From Faecalibacterium taiwanense (GTDB taxonomy: Bacteria; Bacillota; Clostridia; Oscillospirales; Ruminococcaceae): DNA of 64,000 bases. Shown piece after piece: positions 17,865-27,161 of the stretch; within the stretch, counting starts at the first letter, position 1, and each line of letters begins with the position of its first letter. Where the stretch lies: the NCBI RefSeq assembly GCF_036632915.2, contig NZ_CP155552.1, positions 2,418,001 through 2,482,000 on the forward strand, in the 5' to 3' direction. The notes below the pieces were generated by a model, which ran no database searches, was not told where the DNA came from, and saw nothing but the letters and a program-made list of their open reading frames with translations. Made by a program: the position numbers and the translations under genes.

Positions 17865-17897
17865 CAGGGTGCGTCCGGGTGGGCGCACCCTGTTTTT
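17865..17897 (+). terminator. Rho-independent terminator
   Basis: CAGGGTGCG (17865-17873), a ten-base loop, CGCACCCTG (17884-17892), then TTTTT. It points along the plus strand, although no plus-strand gene is recognised directly upstream. Confidence 0.65.
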
Positions 17898-17905
17898 GTT
17901 TGTGC

Positions 17906-18115
17906 TTATTTCTTCAGAATCCGCATTGCGTTCAGAACAGCGATGATCGTGACACCCACATCACCGAACACGGCTTCCCACATACCGGCCATGCCGAGTG
18001 CGCCCAGAACAAGGAACACGCTCTTGATGCCAAGAGCAATCACGATGTTCTGCATCACAATCCGTTTCGTAGCCTTTGCAACATCAATGCAATCGGCAGC
18101 CTTTTCACGGTTTTC
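17906..18115 (-). pseudogene. C-terminal fragment of a heavy-metal P-type ATPase
   Basis: About 70 codons encode the last two membrane helices of a CadA/ZntA-type metal-exporting ATPase: [20 protein letters not shown], then [18 protein letters not shown] before the stop. All catalytic domains are missing. The fragment abuts, tail to head, the truncated ABC permease on the other strand at about 18115. This marks a deletion or recombination joint between two elements. Confidence 0.8.
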
Positions 18116-18863
18116 TGATAAAGAGGGAAATTGGAACGGATTAAGTGTTTCTGATGTATTTGGCAATGAAGAAATCAAAATTGGCTATGTGGACGGTTGG
18201 CTTTCCACCAGCCGAAACATGGTGCGGGTTTTTGTCGCGCTTGCTCTTGCGGTTATCATCATGCTTGCTCCGATTTTCTCCGGCGAGTATGAAGGTGTTG
18301 ATAATATCATATTGACAAGCAAGTACGGTAAAACCAAATGCGCTACTGCAAAGGTGGTTGCAGGTATTATCACCGCCATTCTCACTACCACGCTGATTGC
18401 AGCATTTAACCTGCTTCTTGCTTTTGTTTTTTATGGAACAGAAGGGTTGGATTGCAGTATTCTATTTGCCCCCAGTGACTATGTGGAAGCGTTTATCCCT
18501 TTTAATATCACCTGCGGTACGCTGCTCAAATATCAAATTCTGCTGGCATTTACCTGTACGCTTAGCGTTACGGGAATTACACTGTTCCTATCTGCAATCA
18601 GTAAAAATCAGATTGTAGCTTTGGTTGCGGCGATGGCAATTTTTCTTTTTCCCGTTTTGCTGCCGATCACCGAAGTAAATCCATTGTTCCGATTGGTTGG
18701 ACTTCTTCCGATCTATCATGTACTAGCCATTTCGCTCCTGTCGGTGGAACAAATGAGTAACGGGATGCTGTATGCGATATGGGCAATCCCGGCAGCACTG
18801 CTCTTTTTGGGAGTTGGTGCAGGTATCTCTCGCCGTGTATTTGCAAAGCATCAAGTTTTATAA
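18115..18863 (+). pseudogene. 5'-truncated ABC-2 type transporter permease
   Basis: The frame has homology-like membrane character only from about 18118 to its stop at 18863; upstream it is open by chance through non-coding DNA and the antisense of the ATPase fragment. The remaining 245 residues contain about five helices (VRVFVALALAVIIMLAPIFS first) and a conserved EYEGVDNIILTSKYGKTK stretch typical of lantibiotic-immunity or drug-exporter permeases. The N-terminal part and the partner ATPase are absent, so it is a remnant. The AT-richer composition differs from the chromosome. Confidence 0.7.
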
Positions 18864-18906
18864 ATCATTCGCACAGAGCCGCTAACAGCAGATTTGCGCG
18901 AAATAA

Positions 18907-18952
18907 AAAACGGCGGCTTTAATACGAAATCAAAGCCGCCGTTTTCTTTTCG
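18907..18952 (+). terminator. Rho-independent terminator
   Basis: AAAACGGCGGCTTT and AAAGCCGCCGTTTT form a long stem around 18909-18948, followed by a T-rich stretch. It ends the permease remnant's transcript and may act in both directions. Confidence 0.75.
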
Positions 18953-19154
18953 AAAAATAAGAATACGGGGGTGTGTTAAAGTCGCCCTTTTTAAGGACAC
19001 GGCGGTATCTGGGAGGTATTGCCGTGTCCTTTTTGCTTTTTCGCAACGTCCATGATCTGCACCAGTTAAAAAAAGCGTAGCCCCTCCATCGGACTATCCC
19101 GGCTATGAGTATGAACACAGAAATCATGTAAATAGATTTTATAATTCTTCTGCT

Positions 19155-19184
19155 CCTGTCTGCGTTTTGCAGACAGGCGCTTTT
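19155..19184 (+). terminator. Leader hairpin with T-run
   Basis: CCTGTCTGC (19155-19163), loop GTTTT, GCAGACAGG (19169-19177) and a CTTTTTG run. It lies in the 18.95-19.40 kb stretch, ahead of a six-codon leader frame (ATG 19275, AAAGGAG upstream) and the sigma-like gene. This could be attenuation of the downstream operon. Confidence 0.5.
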
Positions 19185-19401
19185 TGTCGTTATCGGGGAT
19201 GTTTCTACTGTCCCCGCGCTCCGCCCTTTGCCTGATCCGGCCACCCACCCGATCAGGACGAAAGGAGCGCACAAATGAGCGACAGAAAAAAATAATTTTG
19301 ATTTTTCCCGGCAGAGCTGGCCAAAACAGCCTTCCGCAGAACGAGTAGTGGGCGAAAGGGGAAGAAAAGAACTGCCTCCCGGCACGAAGGGAGGTGAGAA
19401 C

Positions 19402-19827
19402 ATGAAACCTGATCGCCACGCCGAACACAAGCAGCACGCCTTTGACAGCTTTTGCAAAAAGGTCTTGAAGTGCGAGGCCTGCAATGGCTATCGAGAGATC
19501 AGCCGCAGGAAGAAGCACAGCATCCCTTTCAGCGAACTGCCGGAGGACGCAATGGAGCAGCTTGCGGCCTATGACCGTTATCCCTGGGAGTACAACACCT
19601 TCATTCTTGGCGGTGATGTGATCCTGATCGAAAACGATCTGCTGGCCGATGCGCTGAACGCCTTGCCTCAGGACAACCGGGATATCCTTCTGATGTACTG
19701 GTTCCTGGAAATGGCGGACCGTGAGATCGCGGAGCGTATGAACCTGGCCCGCAGGACGATCAACAACCGCAGGCTGAAATCCTATCGGCTGCTGAAAGAG
19801 CTGATGGGAGGTGATACGGATGCGTGA
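19402..19827 (+). CDS. Sigma-70 region 4-like conjugative-element regulator
   Basis: A 141-residue DNA-binding protein of the sigma-70-like family found in Tn916-type elements. The ATG at 19402 has GGGAGGTGAG upstream. Residues 75-141 form a region-4-like helix-turn-helix: ALNALPQDNRDILLMYWFLE, then DREIAERMNLARRTINNRRL. A Cys pair (CEACNG) lies near residue 25. It overlaps the next gene by 8 bp and probably controls excision or transfer genes. Confidence 0.8.
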   Translation: MKPDRHAEHKQHAFDSFCKKVLKCEACNGYREISRRKKHSIPFSELPEDAMEQLAAYDRYPWEYNTFILGGDVILIENDLLADALNALPQDNRDILLMYWFLEMADREIAERMNLARRTINNRRLKSYRLLKELMGGDTDA

Positions 19828-20062
19828 CACCGCAGCTTCCCGGAATAATCTTCTTCCTTATCCGGTCATTACCGCCGCTGTCCAGGGCGACCCTGACGCG
19901 GTAAACCGTGTGATCGGCCACTACTCCGGCTACATAGCGGCGCTTTCCACAAGGACAAGCTATGATCCTCAGGGCTGTCCTCATTCTCAGGTGGACGATG
20001 ATCTGCGCCGCAGACTGGAAACGAAGCTGATTATTGCGATTCTGGATTTTGACCTGACCTGA
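19820..20062 (+). CDS. Helix-turn-helix protein of conjugative transposons
   Basis: An 80-residue protein matching the small helix-turn-helix family that follows the sigma-like gene in Tn916-type elements (ITAAVQGDPDAVNRVIGHYS, then a Lys/Arg-rich helix and the tail ILDFDL). GGGAGG supports ATG 19820 over the GTG at 19811. Its frame overlaps the sigma-like gene, so translation is coupled. Confidence 0.75.
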   Translation: MRDTAASRNNLLPYPVITAAVQGDPDAVNRVIGHYSGYIAALSTRTSYDPQGCPHSQVDDDLRRRLETKLIIAILDFDLT

Positions 20063-20436
20063 TTCAGATGACCGCCGTGCGTTCCCCTTTCCGCATGGTG
20101 TGTTCCGCACCTTGACAAAGAAAGCCCGTTGGGAGGCCAGCGCCGCAGTATAAGGCAAACGGATACATTCCTGTTTGTGCCGAGCCATACGGTCGGTGCG
20201 CCATGACCTCCATGCGGAGAGAGCGAGAAACACCAGACCGCAAAGCAAGCGTGGCAGCTTGCGGGCGATGACACACGGGCAGGGTCAAAGATACTCGCGC
20301 ATTGAACGCCCAAAAAGCATTGTGCGCCGCACCCATCAGCATGGGCCGGGGTTAGACTCCCGTGGAGCTGTGCCAGCAGCCGTCCGTTTTGCCTCTTTCA
20401 TTGCTATCTTTATGCTTTATGAAAGGGGATTTTATC
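20063..20436. other. Non-coding region between regulator genes and tnpW
   Basis: No gene is seen. A TTGACA occurs at about 20113, but no well-placed -10 follows. The sequence is GC-rich with short palindromic stretches and probably contains the tnpW promoter or element control signals. Confidence 0.35.
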
Positions 20437-20622
20437 ATGCAAGATAAAGCTACAAATCCCGGCAAGACCAGCAGACCAGAGAAAAATCCTCTGGATGCAA
20501 AAACGACCTATCACATTGGCAATCGGTCGTTCGTTGTTGAGCCGGTTTTCAAAGAAGAAAGCCCGGATACCCTGGGTAGCGTTCTCCTTCGCCTGATGAA
20601 GTCCGAGAGTGAAAAGCTGTAA
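20437..20622 (+). CDS. tnpW: Transposon-encoded protein TnpW
   Basis: A 61-residue protein resembling TnpW of Tn4451-type mobilizable transposons: a basic disordered N terminus, then YHIGNRSFVVEPVFKEESPD and TLGSVLLRLMKSE. AAAGGGG precedes the ATG. It lies 98 bp ahead of the tnpX recombinase, as in that transposon family. The function of TnpW is not defined. Confidence 0.75.
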   Translation: MQDKATNPGKTSRPEKNPLDAKTTYHIGNRSFVVEPVFKEESPDTLGSVLLRLMKSESEKL

Positions 20623-20720
20623 ATAGCTTTCAAACCCGGCTGACAGAGGCAGCAAATGGCGGTATAATGTGTTCGTACAAGTATATTTGCTATTCGACTG
20701 CCTTGACGGAAGGAGGACTT

Positions 20721-22428
20721 ATGAAACAGTCGAATAACAAAAAATCCCGTGACGTGACCGCCTTTCTCTATGAAAGGCTTTCCCGTGACGATAATCTTGA
20801 AGGCGAAAGCTACAGCATCGGCAATCAAAAGAAACTGCTTGCCAAAGTCGCAAAGGAAAAGGGTTACACAAATCTGGTTCATTTTCTGGATGACGGCATT
20901 TCCGGCGTGACGATGGATCGCCCTGGTTTTGTAGAAATGATCTGCCAGTTGGAACAGGGAAAAGCCGCCGCCGTCTTTGTCAAAGACCTTTCCCGCCTGG
21001 GGCGAAACTACATTGAGGTCGGACGGCTGACGGAAGAATTTTTCCCGAACCATGATATCCGCTTGGTGGCCGTTTCGGATAACATCGACACGGCAGAGGG
21101 CGAAAATGAGCTTGCCCCGATCCGCAACCTGTTCAACGAGTGGTATGCCCGCGATATCAGCAAAAAGCGGCGCATCAGCAATAAGATCAAGGGCAATGCC
21201 GGTGAGCCGATGGGCCAGCCTCCCTATGGTTACATCAAGGACCCGAATGATCCGAAGCATTGGATCGTGGATGACGAGGCAGCCCAGGTTGTGCGCCGCG
21301 TTTACAGCATGACTTTGGAGGGTTCGGAACAGAGCAGATTGCCGCCCAGCTTGAAAAGGACGATGTCCTGACCCCGCGGGCCTACTGGCTCACGAAGGGC
21401 ATCAAACGCCCCGGCAAGGGCAAACAGCAGCCGCCTACCAAGTGGAACAGCTCCACAATAACCAAAATTCTCTCCCTGCAGGAATACTGTGGTGACATTC
21501 TCAATTTCAAAACTTATTCCAAATCCTACAAGAATAAGAAGCGAATCGACAATGACCGTGAGAATTGGGTGGTGTTCCAGGACGTCCATGAGGCGATCAT
21601 CGAGCGTGCTGTGTATGAGCAGGTGCAGCAGAAGCGGGGCAAAATCCGTAAGCGCCGCACCAACAATGGAGAACACAATATGTTTTCCGGCCTGCTGGTC
21701 TGCGCTGATTGCGGCAGCAACCTTCACTTTCATTTCAATCAGGGCAATCCGGAGATCAAGTATTTCAACTGCTCCAACTACAAGGGCAACCGCGGCACCT
21801 GTACTTCTACCCATTATGTCCGTGTGGACTTCCTGGAGGAAGTGGTGCTGGGAGAGATACGGCGCTTAACGAAATTCGCCAGCCTCTATGAGGATGAGTT
21901 TGTAAAAGCGGTGATCGGACATTCTCAGCAGGCGGAACAGACAGACCGCAAGCTGAAGGAAAAAGAGCTGAAAACGCTCCTTGCCCGTGACGAAGAATTG
22001 GACGGTCTCTTTGAGCGCATCTATGAGGACAATGTTTCCGGCAAGCTCTCCGATGACCGCTTCGCAAAAATGTCCCGGCGGTATGAGGACGAGCAAAAGG
22101 AGCTGTCGGAGAAAATAAAAAGCTCCGCTCCGAGATAGAGAAGCAGAGCAGCCGTTCCATGACAACGGATATGTTTATCGGTCTTGTTCGCAAGTACACC
22201 AGAGCGAGGAAACTGACGCCCCGGATGCTGAACGAACTGGTTGAGAAGATCGAAGTGTTTAATGCTGAGAAGATCGACGGCGTTTGGGAGCAGCGGCTTC
22301 GCATCCACTATAACTGCGTCGGAACGATCGAGATCCCAACGGTACTGCCCCTGCCGATCCCGGAAGTGTCCGTAAATACAAGAAAAGGCGTAGTCGTCAA
22401 CTACGCCCCCTGTGAACTCGCTGTATAA
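20721..22428 (+). pseudogene. tnpX: TnpX-type large serine recombinase with two frameshifts
   Basis: The gene would encode about 570 residues. ATG 20721 has GGAAGGAGG upstream. The resolvase domain is intact (YERLSRDDNLEGES, DLSRLGRNYIEVG). At 21321-21324 the frame shifts: EGSEQSR should read EGFGTEQIAAQL, restored by adding one T. The middle, with zinc ribbon CADCGSNLHFHF, is intact to 22117-22121, where one A is missing from an A5 run. The tail (about 85 codons, to 22428) is in the third frame. Either shift removes the DNA-binding C-terminal part, so the transposon is probably immobile unless these are sequencing errors. Confidence 0.88.
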
Positions 22429-22430
22429 AA

Positions 22431-22473
22431 GCGAGTGTTCTTACAGCTTTTCAAATGCTGTAAGAACACTCGC
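22431..22473 (-). terminator. Terminator of tRNA-Leu
   Basis: A perfect 17-bp stem, GCGAGTGTTCTTACAGC (22431-22447) against 22457-22473, with a nine-base loop, is followed on the minus strand by TTTTAT. It starts three bases after the tRNA 3' end and begins two bases beyond the tnpX stop. Confidence 0.9.
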
Positions 22474-22475
22474 CA

Positions 22476-22562
22476 TGGTGCGGATAAGAGGACTTGAACC
22501 TCCACCGAGTTGCCCCGATTAGAACCTGAATCTAACGCGTCTGCCAATTCCGCCATATCCGC
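22476..22562 (-). tRNA. tRNA-Leu (CAG)
   Basis: An 87-base class II tRNA including an encoded CCA. The acceptor GCGGATA pairs with TATCCGC. The anticodon stem TTAGA/TCTAA carries the loop TTCAGGT, so the anticodon is CAG. A long variable arm fits tRNA-Leu, and the T arm reads GGTTCAAGTCC. The Tn4451-like remnant ends next to it. Confidence 0.95.
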
Positions 22563-22606
22563 ATATTCTGTTGTATTCGTGAGCTGTGACGCTCGGAACG
22601 ATAGTT

Positions 22607-22634
22607 ATTATACCAGATATGGCAGAATTGTCAA
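22607..22634 (-). promoter_or_regulatory. Promoter of tRNA-Leu
   Basis: On the minus strand TTGACA (22629-22634), a 16-bp spacer and TATAAT (22607-22612) match the consensus. The -10 is 45 bp ahead of the tRNA 5' end. Confidence 0.85.
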
Positions 22635-22780
22635 GCATTTTTTCAAAAAAACTTTTTCCTCACTACAAAACGTCATACTTTCGCGAAAAAAGCCCTTTGC
22701 AGGCCGATTTTCCGGCGGTGCGGAGGGTCGGAGTTTCTTTGTTTTTTCTTCAGCAGGCAGCCGTTCCGGAGGCCAGAAGA

Positions 22781-24103
22781 TCAGACTTTGCCCCACACCA
22801 GCCACAGGTACGCATAGCCTGCCAGCACGGCAGCCAGCGTAAAGGGCACGCCGATGCGCAGGAAGTCGCGGGTGGTGACGGTCTCGCCGTTTTTGCGCAG
22901 AATGCCAATGGCCGCGATATTGGCCGAAGCACCGATGGGGATCAGGTTGCCGCCCAACGTTGCACCGGTGAGCAGGCCGAAGTAAAACACATAGGGTTCC
23001 ACGCCCACGCCATCGTTCATCAGGGCGGCGATGCTCTGCACCACCGGCAGCATGGCGGCCACGTAAGGGATGTTATCGATGAAGGCCGAAAGCACCACCG
23101 ACACCACCACCAGCAGGGTGAACAGCCGGAAAGGGCTTTCCCCTGCCACGGCATGGAACAGCCGGGCTGCTGCGTCGATAACACCCGCCGCGTGGATGCC
23201 CGCGATCACGATGAACAAGCCAAACAACAGCAGCAGGGTATCGCAGTCCAGCTCGCCCAGCACATGCGCCAGCGGCTTTGCCGACCCTGCCCGCAGGCAG
23301 GCGCGCGCCACGCCAAACAGGCACAGCCCCATGCACACAAGACCGCTGCGCAGCTCGTACACCGTGTGCAGCGGCCCGGCTGCAGGCTCCGGCAGGAAAG
23401 ATGCCGCAATGAGCAGACCCACCGTCAGCAGCATCAGGGCAGTGGGCACATCGTCCTCCACCTCAGTCTCCACCTTTGCGGCGATAGGCTGGGTCTCGCG
23501 GCGGAACAGCCACAGCAGCACTGCCAGCGAAGCAAGTGCGCCCAGCTCTACGCCCCAGAAGATGCCCGGACGGCCCCGCATCCAGAAGAAATCGAAGAAA
23601 TTCATGTCGGCAAAGCTGCCCAGCAGGATGCTGGTGGTGTCGCCCACCAGCGTGGCCGCGCCCTGCAGGTTAGAGGACACCGCAATGGCAATGAGCACCG
23701 GCACCGGCGAGATCTTCAGCTTACGGGCAATGGCAAGGCCCACCGGTGCCACCATGAGCACCGTGGCCACATTGTCCACAAAAGCACTGATGACACCGGC
23801 GAACAGCGCCAGCATACACACCGCCCACTTGACATCCGGCACACGGACGATAAGCATTTCCGCCAGGCGGGCAGGCATTTTGCTCTCGATGAACAGTGCC
23901 ACCGTACCCATGGTGCCCGCCATCATGAGCAGCACATTATAATCCACGGCCTGCAGCGCGGCGCGGAGTGAAAACTCGTAGACCCCTGCCTCGCCCAGCA
24001 CAATAAAGAGCACCGCACTGCACAGTGCCACCCACGGGCGGTACTGCTGCAGCCGCAGCATCAATACATAGGTAACAGCAAACAGGATCAGTGCAAGTAT
24101 CAT
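22781..24103 (-). CDS. ArsB/NhaD-family ion permease
   Basis: A 440-residue inner-membrane transporter with about eleven hydrophobic segments. Two internal repeats each carry the family's re-entrant motif: FVDNVATVLMVAP near residue 108 and FIDNIPYVAAMLPVV near 345, both typical of the ArsB/NhaD/SLC13 ion transporter superfamily. SSNLQGAATLVGD and GGNLIPIGASANI are the matching substrate-loop motifs. ATG 24103 overlaps the regulator stop (ATGA), so it is the third gene of the operon with the KdpDE-like pair. It is probably an anion or Na+/H+ transporter. The substrate is unknown; arsenite is not specifically supported. Confidence 0.85.
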   Translation of the reverse strand: MILALILFAVTYVLMLRLQQYRPWVALCSAVLFIVLGEAGVYEFSLRAALQAVDYNVLLMMAGTMGTVALFIESKMPARLAEMLIVRVPDVKWAVCMLALFAGVISAFVDNVATVLMVAPVGLAIARKLKISPVPVLIAIAVSSNLQGAATLVGDTTSILLGSFADMNFFDFFWMRGRPGIFWGVELGALASLAVLLWLFRRETQPIAAKVETEVEDDVPTALMLLTVGLLIAASFLPEPAAGPLHTVYELRSGLVCMGLCLFGVARACLRAGSAKPLAHVLGELDCDTLLLLFGLFIVIAGIHAAGVIDAAARLFHAVAGESPFRLFTLLVVVSVVLSAFIDNIPYVAAMLPVVQSIAALMNDGVGVEPYVFYFGLLTGATLGGNLIPIGASANIAAIGILRKNGETVTTRDFLRIGVPFTLAAVLAGYAYLWLVWGKV

Positions 24104-24834
24104 TCGTTGATCTCCCCGCTGCGGGCATCCTCGTCGATCATGCGGTAGCCCACGCCCAGCTCATTGAGGATATAGGCATTGCTGCCCGGACGGCTGCCCA
24201 GCTTTTTGCGGATATTGGCCATGTTCACCTGCAGCTTTTTGGTGCTGCCGATGTCGGTATCGCCCCAGATGGCCTTGACAATGGCCGCATAGGTCATCAC
24301 GCGGCCCGCATGCTGGGAAAGGAACGCCACGATGTTGTATTCGGTCTGGGTCAGCTTGATCTCCTGCTCGTCCACAAACACCTTACGGCGGTCATAGTTG
24401 ATGCGCATTCCCTGTGCGCGGAACTCACCCGCCGGGGCATTGCCGCCGTGCATGGCACTATAGCGGTTCAGCCGCAGGGCAGCGCGCACGCGGGCCAGCA
24501 GTTCGCCGGTGCTGAAGGGCTTGGTGATGTAATCATTGGCACCCAGATCCAGCGCTTCGATCTTATCCATCTCGTCGGTGCGGGCCGAGAGCACCACGAT
24601 GGGGGTCATATACTTCTGCCGCACGGTGCGGATGAATTCCAGCCCGTCCCGGTCCGGCAGGCCCAGATCCAGAATGACCAGATCCGGGTTGTGGGAGGCG
24701 AACAGGGTCAGGCCCATGGTACAGGTATGAGCCACCAGAGCCTGATAATCGTTGGTGGTGAGCAGCGTTTCGATAAAGCTGCAGATATTTGCCTCATCCT
24801 CTACGATCAGGACCTTGAATTTGTTATTGCTCAT
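24100..24834 (-). CDS. OmpR/KdpE-type response regulator
   Basis: A 244-residue regulator. The receiver domain has EDE near residues 12-14, the phospho-Asp in LVILDLGLPDRDG near 54, and a Lys near 104 (NDYITKPF). A winged-helix OmpR-type DNA-binding domain follows (about 140-235). ATG 24834 begins the canonical receiver domain; the longer open frame upstream lies inside the kinase gene. It overlaps the kinase gene by 11 bp and the permease by 4 bp. It is closest in appearance to KdpE, but no kdpFABC genes are nearby. Confidence 0.92.
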   Translation of the reverse strand: MSNNKFKVLIVEDEANICSFIETLLTTNDYQALVAHTCTMGLTLFASHNPDLVILDLGLPDRDGLEFIRTVRQKYMTPIVVLSARTDEMDKIEALDLGANDYITKPFSTGELLARVRAALRLNRYSAMHGGNAPAGEFRAQGMRINYDRRKVFVDEQEIKLTQTEYNIVAFLSQHAGRVMTYAAIVKAIWGDTDIGSTKKLQVNMANIRKKLGSRPGSNAYILNELGVGYRMIDEDARSGEINE

Positions 24835-25897
24835 CTTCTGCATCCTCCATTTCAATTTCTTCGGTCTCCAGCCAGAAGCGGATGGTCGTTCCCTCACCCA
24901 GACGGCTCTCGGCCTTGATCTCGCCGCCGTGCGCCTTGATGATGGCCGCACACACCGAAAGGCCGATGCCCATGCCGTGCTTGCGGCTGTCTGCCGGTAC
25001 ATCCGGGTCGGTGCCGGAGAACAGCGTTTTCAGCCGTTCTCTGGGGATGCCGCAGCCATCGTCCGTCACCTCGAACACCGCACGATTGCCCACCGTGAAC
25101 ACCTTCAAGGTCAGTTTTGTCATGCCCTCGGCGTGCAGAGCGGCATTTTCCAGCAGGTTCATCAGCACCTGCTGAATCAGCATGGAATCCATGGGGATCA
25201 CGATAAAGGCATCCGGCGTTTCCAACTCCACCGGGATCTCCGGGTAGCGCTTGCGGAACTTGACCAGCACCGTATCCAGCAGTTCGTCCAGCACAGTGGG
25301 GGTCTTTTGCACCGTCACCTTCTCGCTGTCGATGCGGGTGACGGAAAGCAGATTCTCCACCATGCGGGTCAGCCACTGGGCATCACTGCAGGCTTCGCCA
25401 AGCAGTTTAATGGTCTTTTCCTTATCCAGCGAGTCATAATTTTCGATCACAGTGGAGCAGGCACCGTAGATGGAGGTGAGCGGGGTGCGCAGATCGTGAG
25501 AAACCGCGCGCAGAAGGTTTGCACGCATCTTCTCCTTCTCGCTTTCCATACGCAGCTGTTCCTGCTTTTTGATGCGGGTGGTGAGGGTGCTGGTCATGAT
25601 GGACACCACCAGCATCACAAGGCCGGAGAACAGGTTTTCCGACAGGGTAAAGTTGAAGGCGAAATACGGTGAGAGGAAGGCAAAGTTCACAGCCAGCACG
25701 CTGATGAGCGAAGCCGCCACGCCCCACGCATAACCTTCTGTATACATAGAGGTGACGAATACCGCCAGCATAAAGATAAGCATTGCTACGCCCTCAATGC
25801 GGCCCATAACGGCCTGTGTAAGCATCACCATGGCATAGGCGGCGAACAGAGCCAGCAGCATTACGGTGGCATCCCGCACAAGCGTCTGTTTTTTCAT
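24824..25897 (-). CDS. Sensor histidine kinase, KdpD C-terminal type (DUF4118)
   Basis: A 357-residue membrane kinase. Four closely spaced helices (about residues 8-105) form a DUF4118-type membrane domain, followed by HisKA (AVSHDLRTPLTSIYG near 132) and HATPase (NLLENAALHA near 244, DDGCGIP near 272, GMGIGLSVC near 305). Compared with KdpD it lacks the N-terminal KdpD/USP domain of about 500 residues, as do the short KdpD-like kinases of Clostridia. ATG 25897 is preceded by GGGGAATG. It is the first gene of the kinase-regulator-permease operon, so the permease is the likely regulated output. Confidence 0.9.
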   Translation of the reverse strand: MKKQTLVRDATVMLLALFAAYAMVMLTQAVMGRIEGVAMLIFMLAVFVTSMYTEGYAWGVAASLISVLAVNFAFLSPYFAFNFTLSENLFSGLVMLVVSIMTSTLTTRIKKQEQLRMESEKEKMRANLLRAVSHDLRTPLTSIYGACSTVIENYDSLDKEKTIKLLGEACSDAQWLTRMVENLLSVTRIDSEKVTVQKTPTVLDELLDTVLVKFRKRYPEIPVELETPDAFIVIPMDSMLIQQVLMNLLENAALHAEGMTKLTLKVFTVGNRAVFEVTDDGCGIPRERLKTLFSGTDPDVPADSRKHGMGIGLSVCAAIIKAHGGEIKAESRLGEGTTIRFWLETEEIEMEDAEDEQ

Positions 25898-25997
25898 GCA
25901 CATTCCCCTTCCCAAATAATATATTCCGTTTCCCGCATTATACCATAGAAAAACTAAAGATACAGTAAAAATCCTTTGCCGTAAAGAGGGACGTGAT

Positions 25998-26026
25998 TTG
26001 ACACTCCCTCTCCCCCGTAGTAGAAT
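25998..26026 (+). promoter_or_regulatory. Promoter of threonine aldolase gene
   Basis: TTGACA (25998-26003), a 17-bp spacer and TAGAAT (26021-26026) lie 43 bp ahead of the start codon, in the divergent gap to the kinase gene. Confidence 0.75.
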
Positions 26027-26068
26027 AGCCCTATCAACACTTTATCTCACTGGATCAGGAGTAACGAT

Positions 26069-27091
26069 ATGCTGTATTTCGAGAACGACTACTGTGAGGG
26101 TGCACACCCTGCCATCCTGCAAAAGCTGGCCGAGACCAACTTTGAAAAGGTGCCCGGCTATGGCACCGACCCCTACTGCGCCAGCGCCAAAGCAAAGATC
26201 TGCGCTGCCTGCGGCTGTCCGGATGCAGACGTGACCTTCATCTCCGGCGGCACCCAGACCAACGCCATCGTCATTGCGTCCATGCTGCAGCGCTGGCAGG
26301 GCGTGATGGCTGCTGCCACCGGCCATGTGGCTGCACACGAAGCCGGTGCCATTGAGTATACCGGCCACAAGGTCATTGCCCTGCCCGCCCACGAGGGCAA
26401 GGTGAGCGCCGCCGATGTGCGCGACTGGTGCGCCACCTTCTATGCCGATGCCAACCACGACCACATGGTGTTCCCCGGCATGGTATATATCTCTCACCCG
26501 TCCGAGTACGGCACCCTGTACACCAAGGCTGAGCTGGAAGAGCTGCACGCTGTGTGTCAGGAGTACCACATGCCCCTGTTCATGGACGGCGCACGCCTGG
26601 GCTACGGTCTGATGGCCAAGGGCACCGATGTTACCCTGCAGGATATCGCCCGCCTGACCGATGTGTTCTACATCGGCGGCACCAAGGTGGGCGCGCTGTG
26701 CGGCGAGGCCGTGGTGTTCCCCCACGGCGCACCGGCCCACTTTATGACTATGGTCAAGCAACAGGGCGCGCTGCTTGCCAAGGGCCGTCTGATGGGCCTG
26801 CAGTTCGATGTGCTGTTCACCGACGATCTGTACACCCGCATCAGCCGGAACGCCATCGAAACCGCAGACCGTCTGAAGGAGGGCCTTGCTGCCAAGGGCT
26901 ACCGCTTCTATATGGAGTCGCCCACCAATCAGGTGTTCCCCATTCTGGAAAACAGCCAGCTGGAAGCGCTGGAGCCACTGGCAAAGTTCGGCTTCTGGGA
27001 GAAGTACGACGACACCCACACCGTGATGCGCATTGCCACCAGCTGGGCCACCCGCATGGAGGAGATCGAGCAGCTGATCGACCTGATGTGA
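26069..27091 (+). CDS. Low-specificity L-threonine aldolase-like PLP enzyme
   Basis: A 340-residue cytoplasmic enzyme of the beta-eliminating lyase/threonine aldolase family. It would split L-threonine or allo-threonine to glycine and acetaldehyde. It begins FENDYCEGAHPAIL. FISGGTQTNAIVIAS near residue 56 forms the PLP phosphate site, MDGARLGYGL near 170 provides the Asp that contacts the ring, and YIGGTKVGALCGEAV near 200 carries the Schiff-base Lys. Length and order match the family. It is a single-gene unit with its own promoter. Confidence 0.92.
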   Translation: MLYFENDYCEGAHPAILQKLAETNFEKVPGYGTDPYCASAKAKICAACGCPDADVTFISGGTQTNAIVIASMLQRWQGVMAAATGHVAAHEAGAIEYTGHKVIALPAHEGKVSAADVRDWCATFYADANHDHMVFPGMVYISHPSEYGTLYTKAELEELHAVCQEYHMPLFMDGARLGYGLMAKGTDVTLQDIARLTDVFYIGGTKVGALCGEAVVFPHGAPAHFMTMVKQQGALLAKGRLMGLQFDVLFTDDLYTRISRNAIETADRLKEGLAAKGYRFYMESPTNQVFPILENSQLEALEPLAKFGFWEKYDDTHTVMRIATSWATRMEEIEQLIDLM

Positions 27092-27132
27092 CCCTGCCGA
27101 AGATTTTCTGCCGGTTTTATGCGGGATACCAA

Positions 27133-27161
27133 TTGCAATTCCTTTCACAATGTGGTATCTT
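27133..27161 (+). promoter_or_regulatory. Promoter of PTS IIA gene
   Basis: TTGCAA (27133-27138), 17 bp and TATCTT (27156-27161). The leader of about 90 bases to the start codon is GC-rich and may fold. Confidence 0.6.

Noticed and set aside
24100..25897. A potassium-uptake (kdp) operon
   Set aside because: Only a short KdpD-like kinase and a KdpE-like regulator are present; the linked transporter is of the ArsB/NhaD type.
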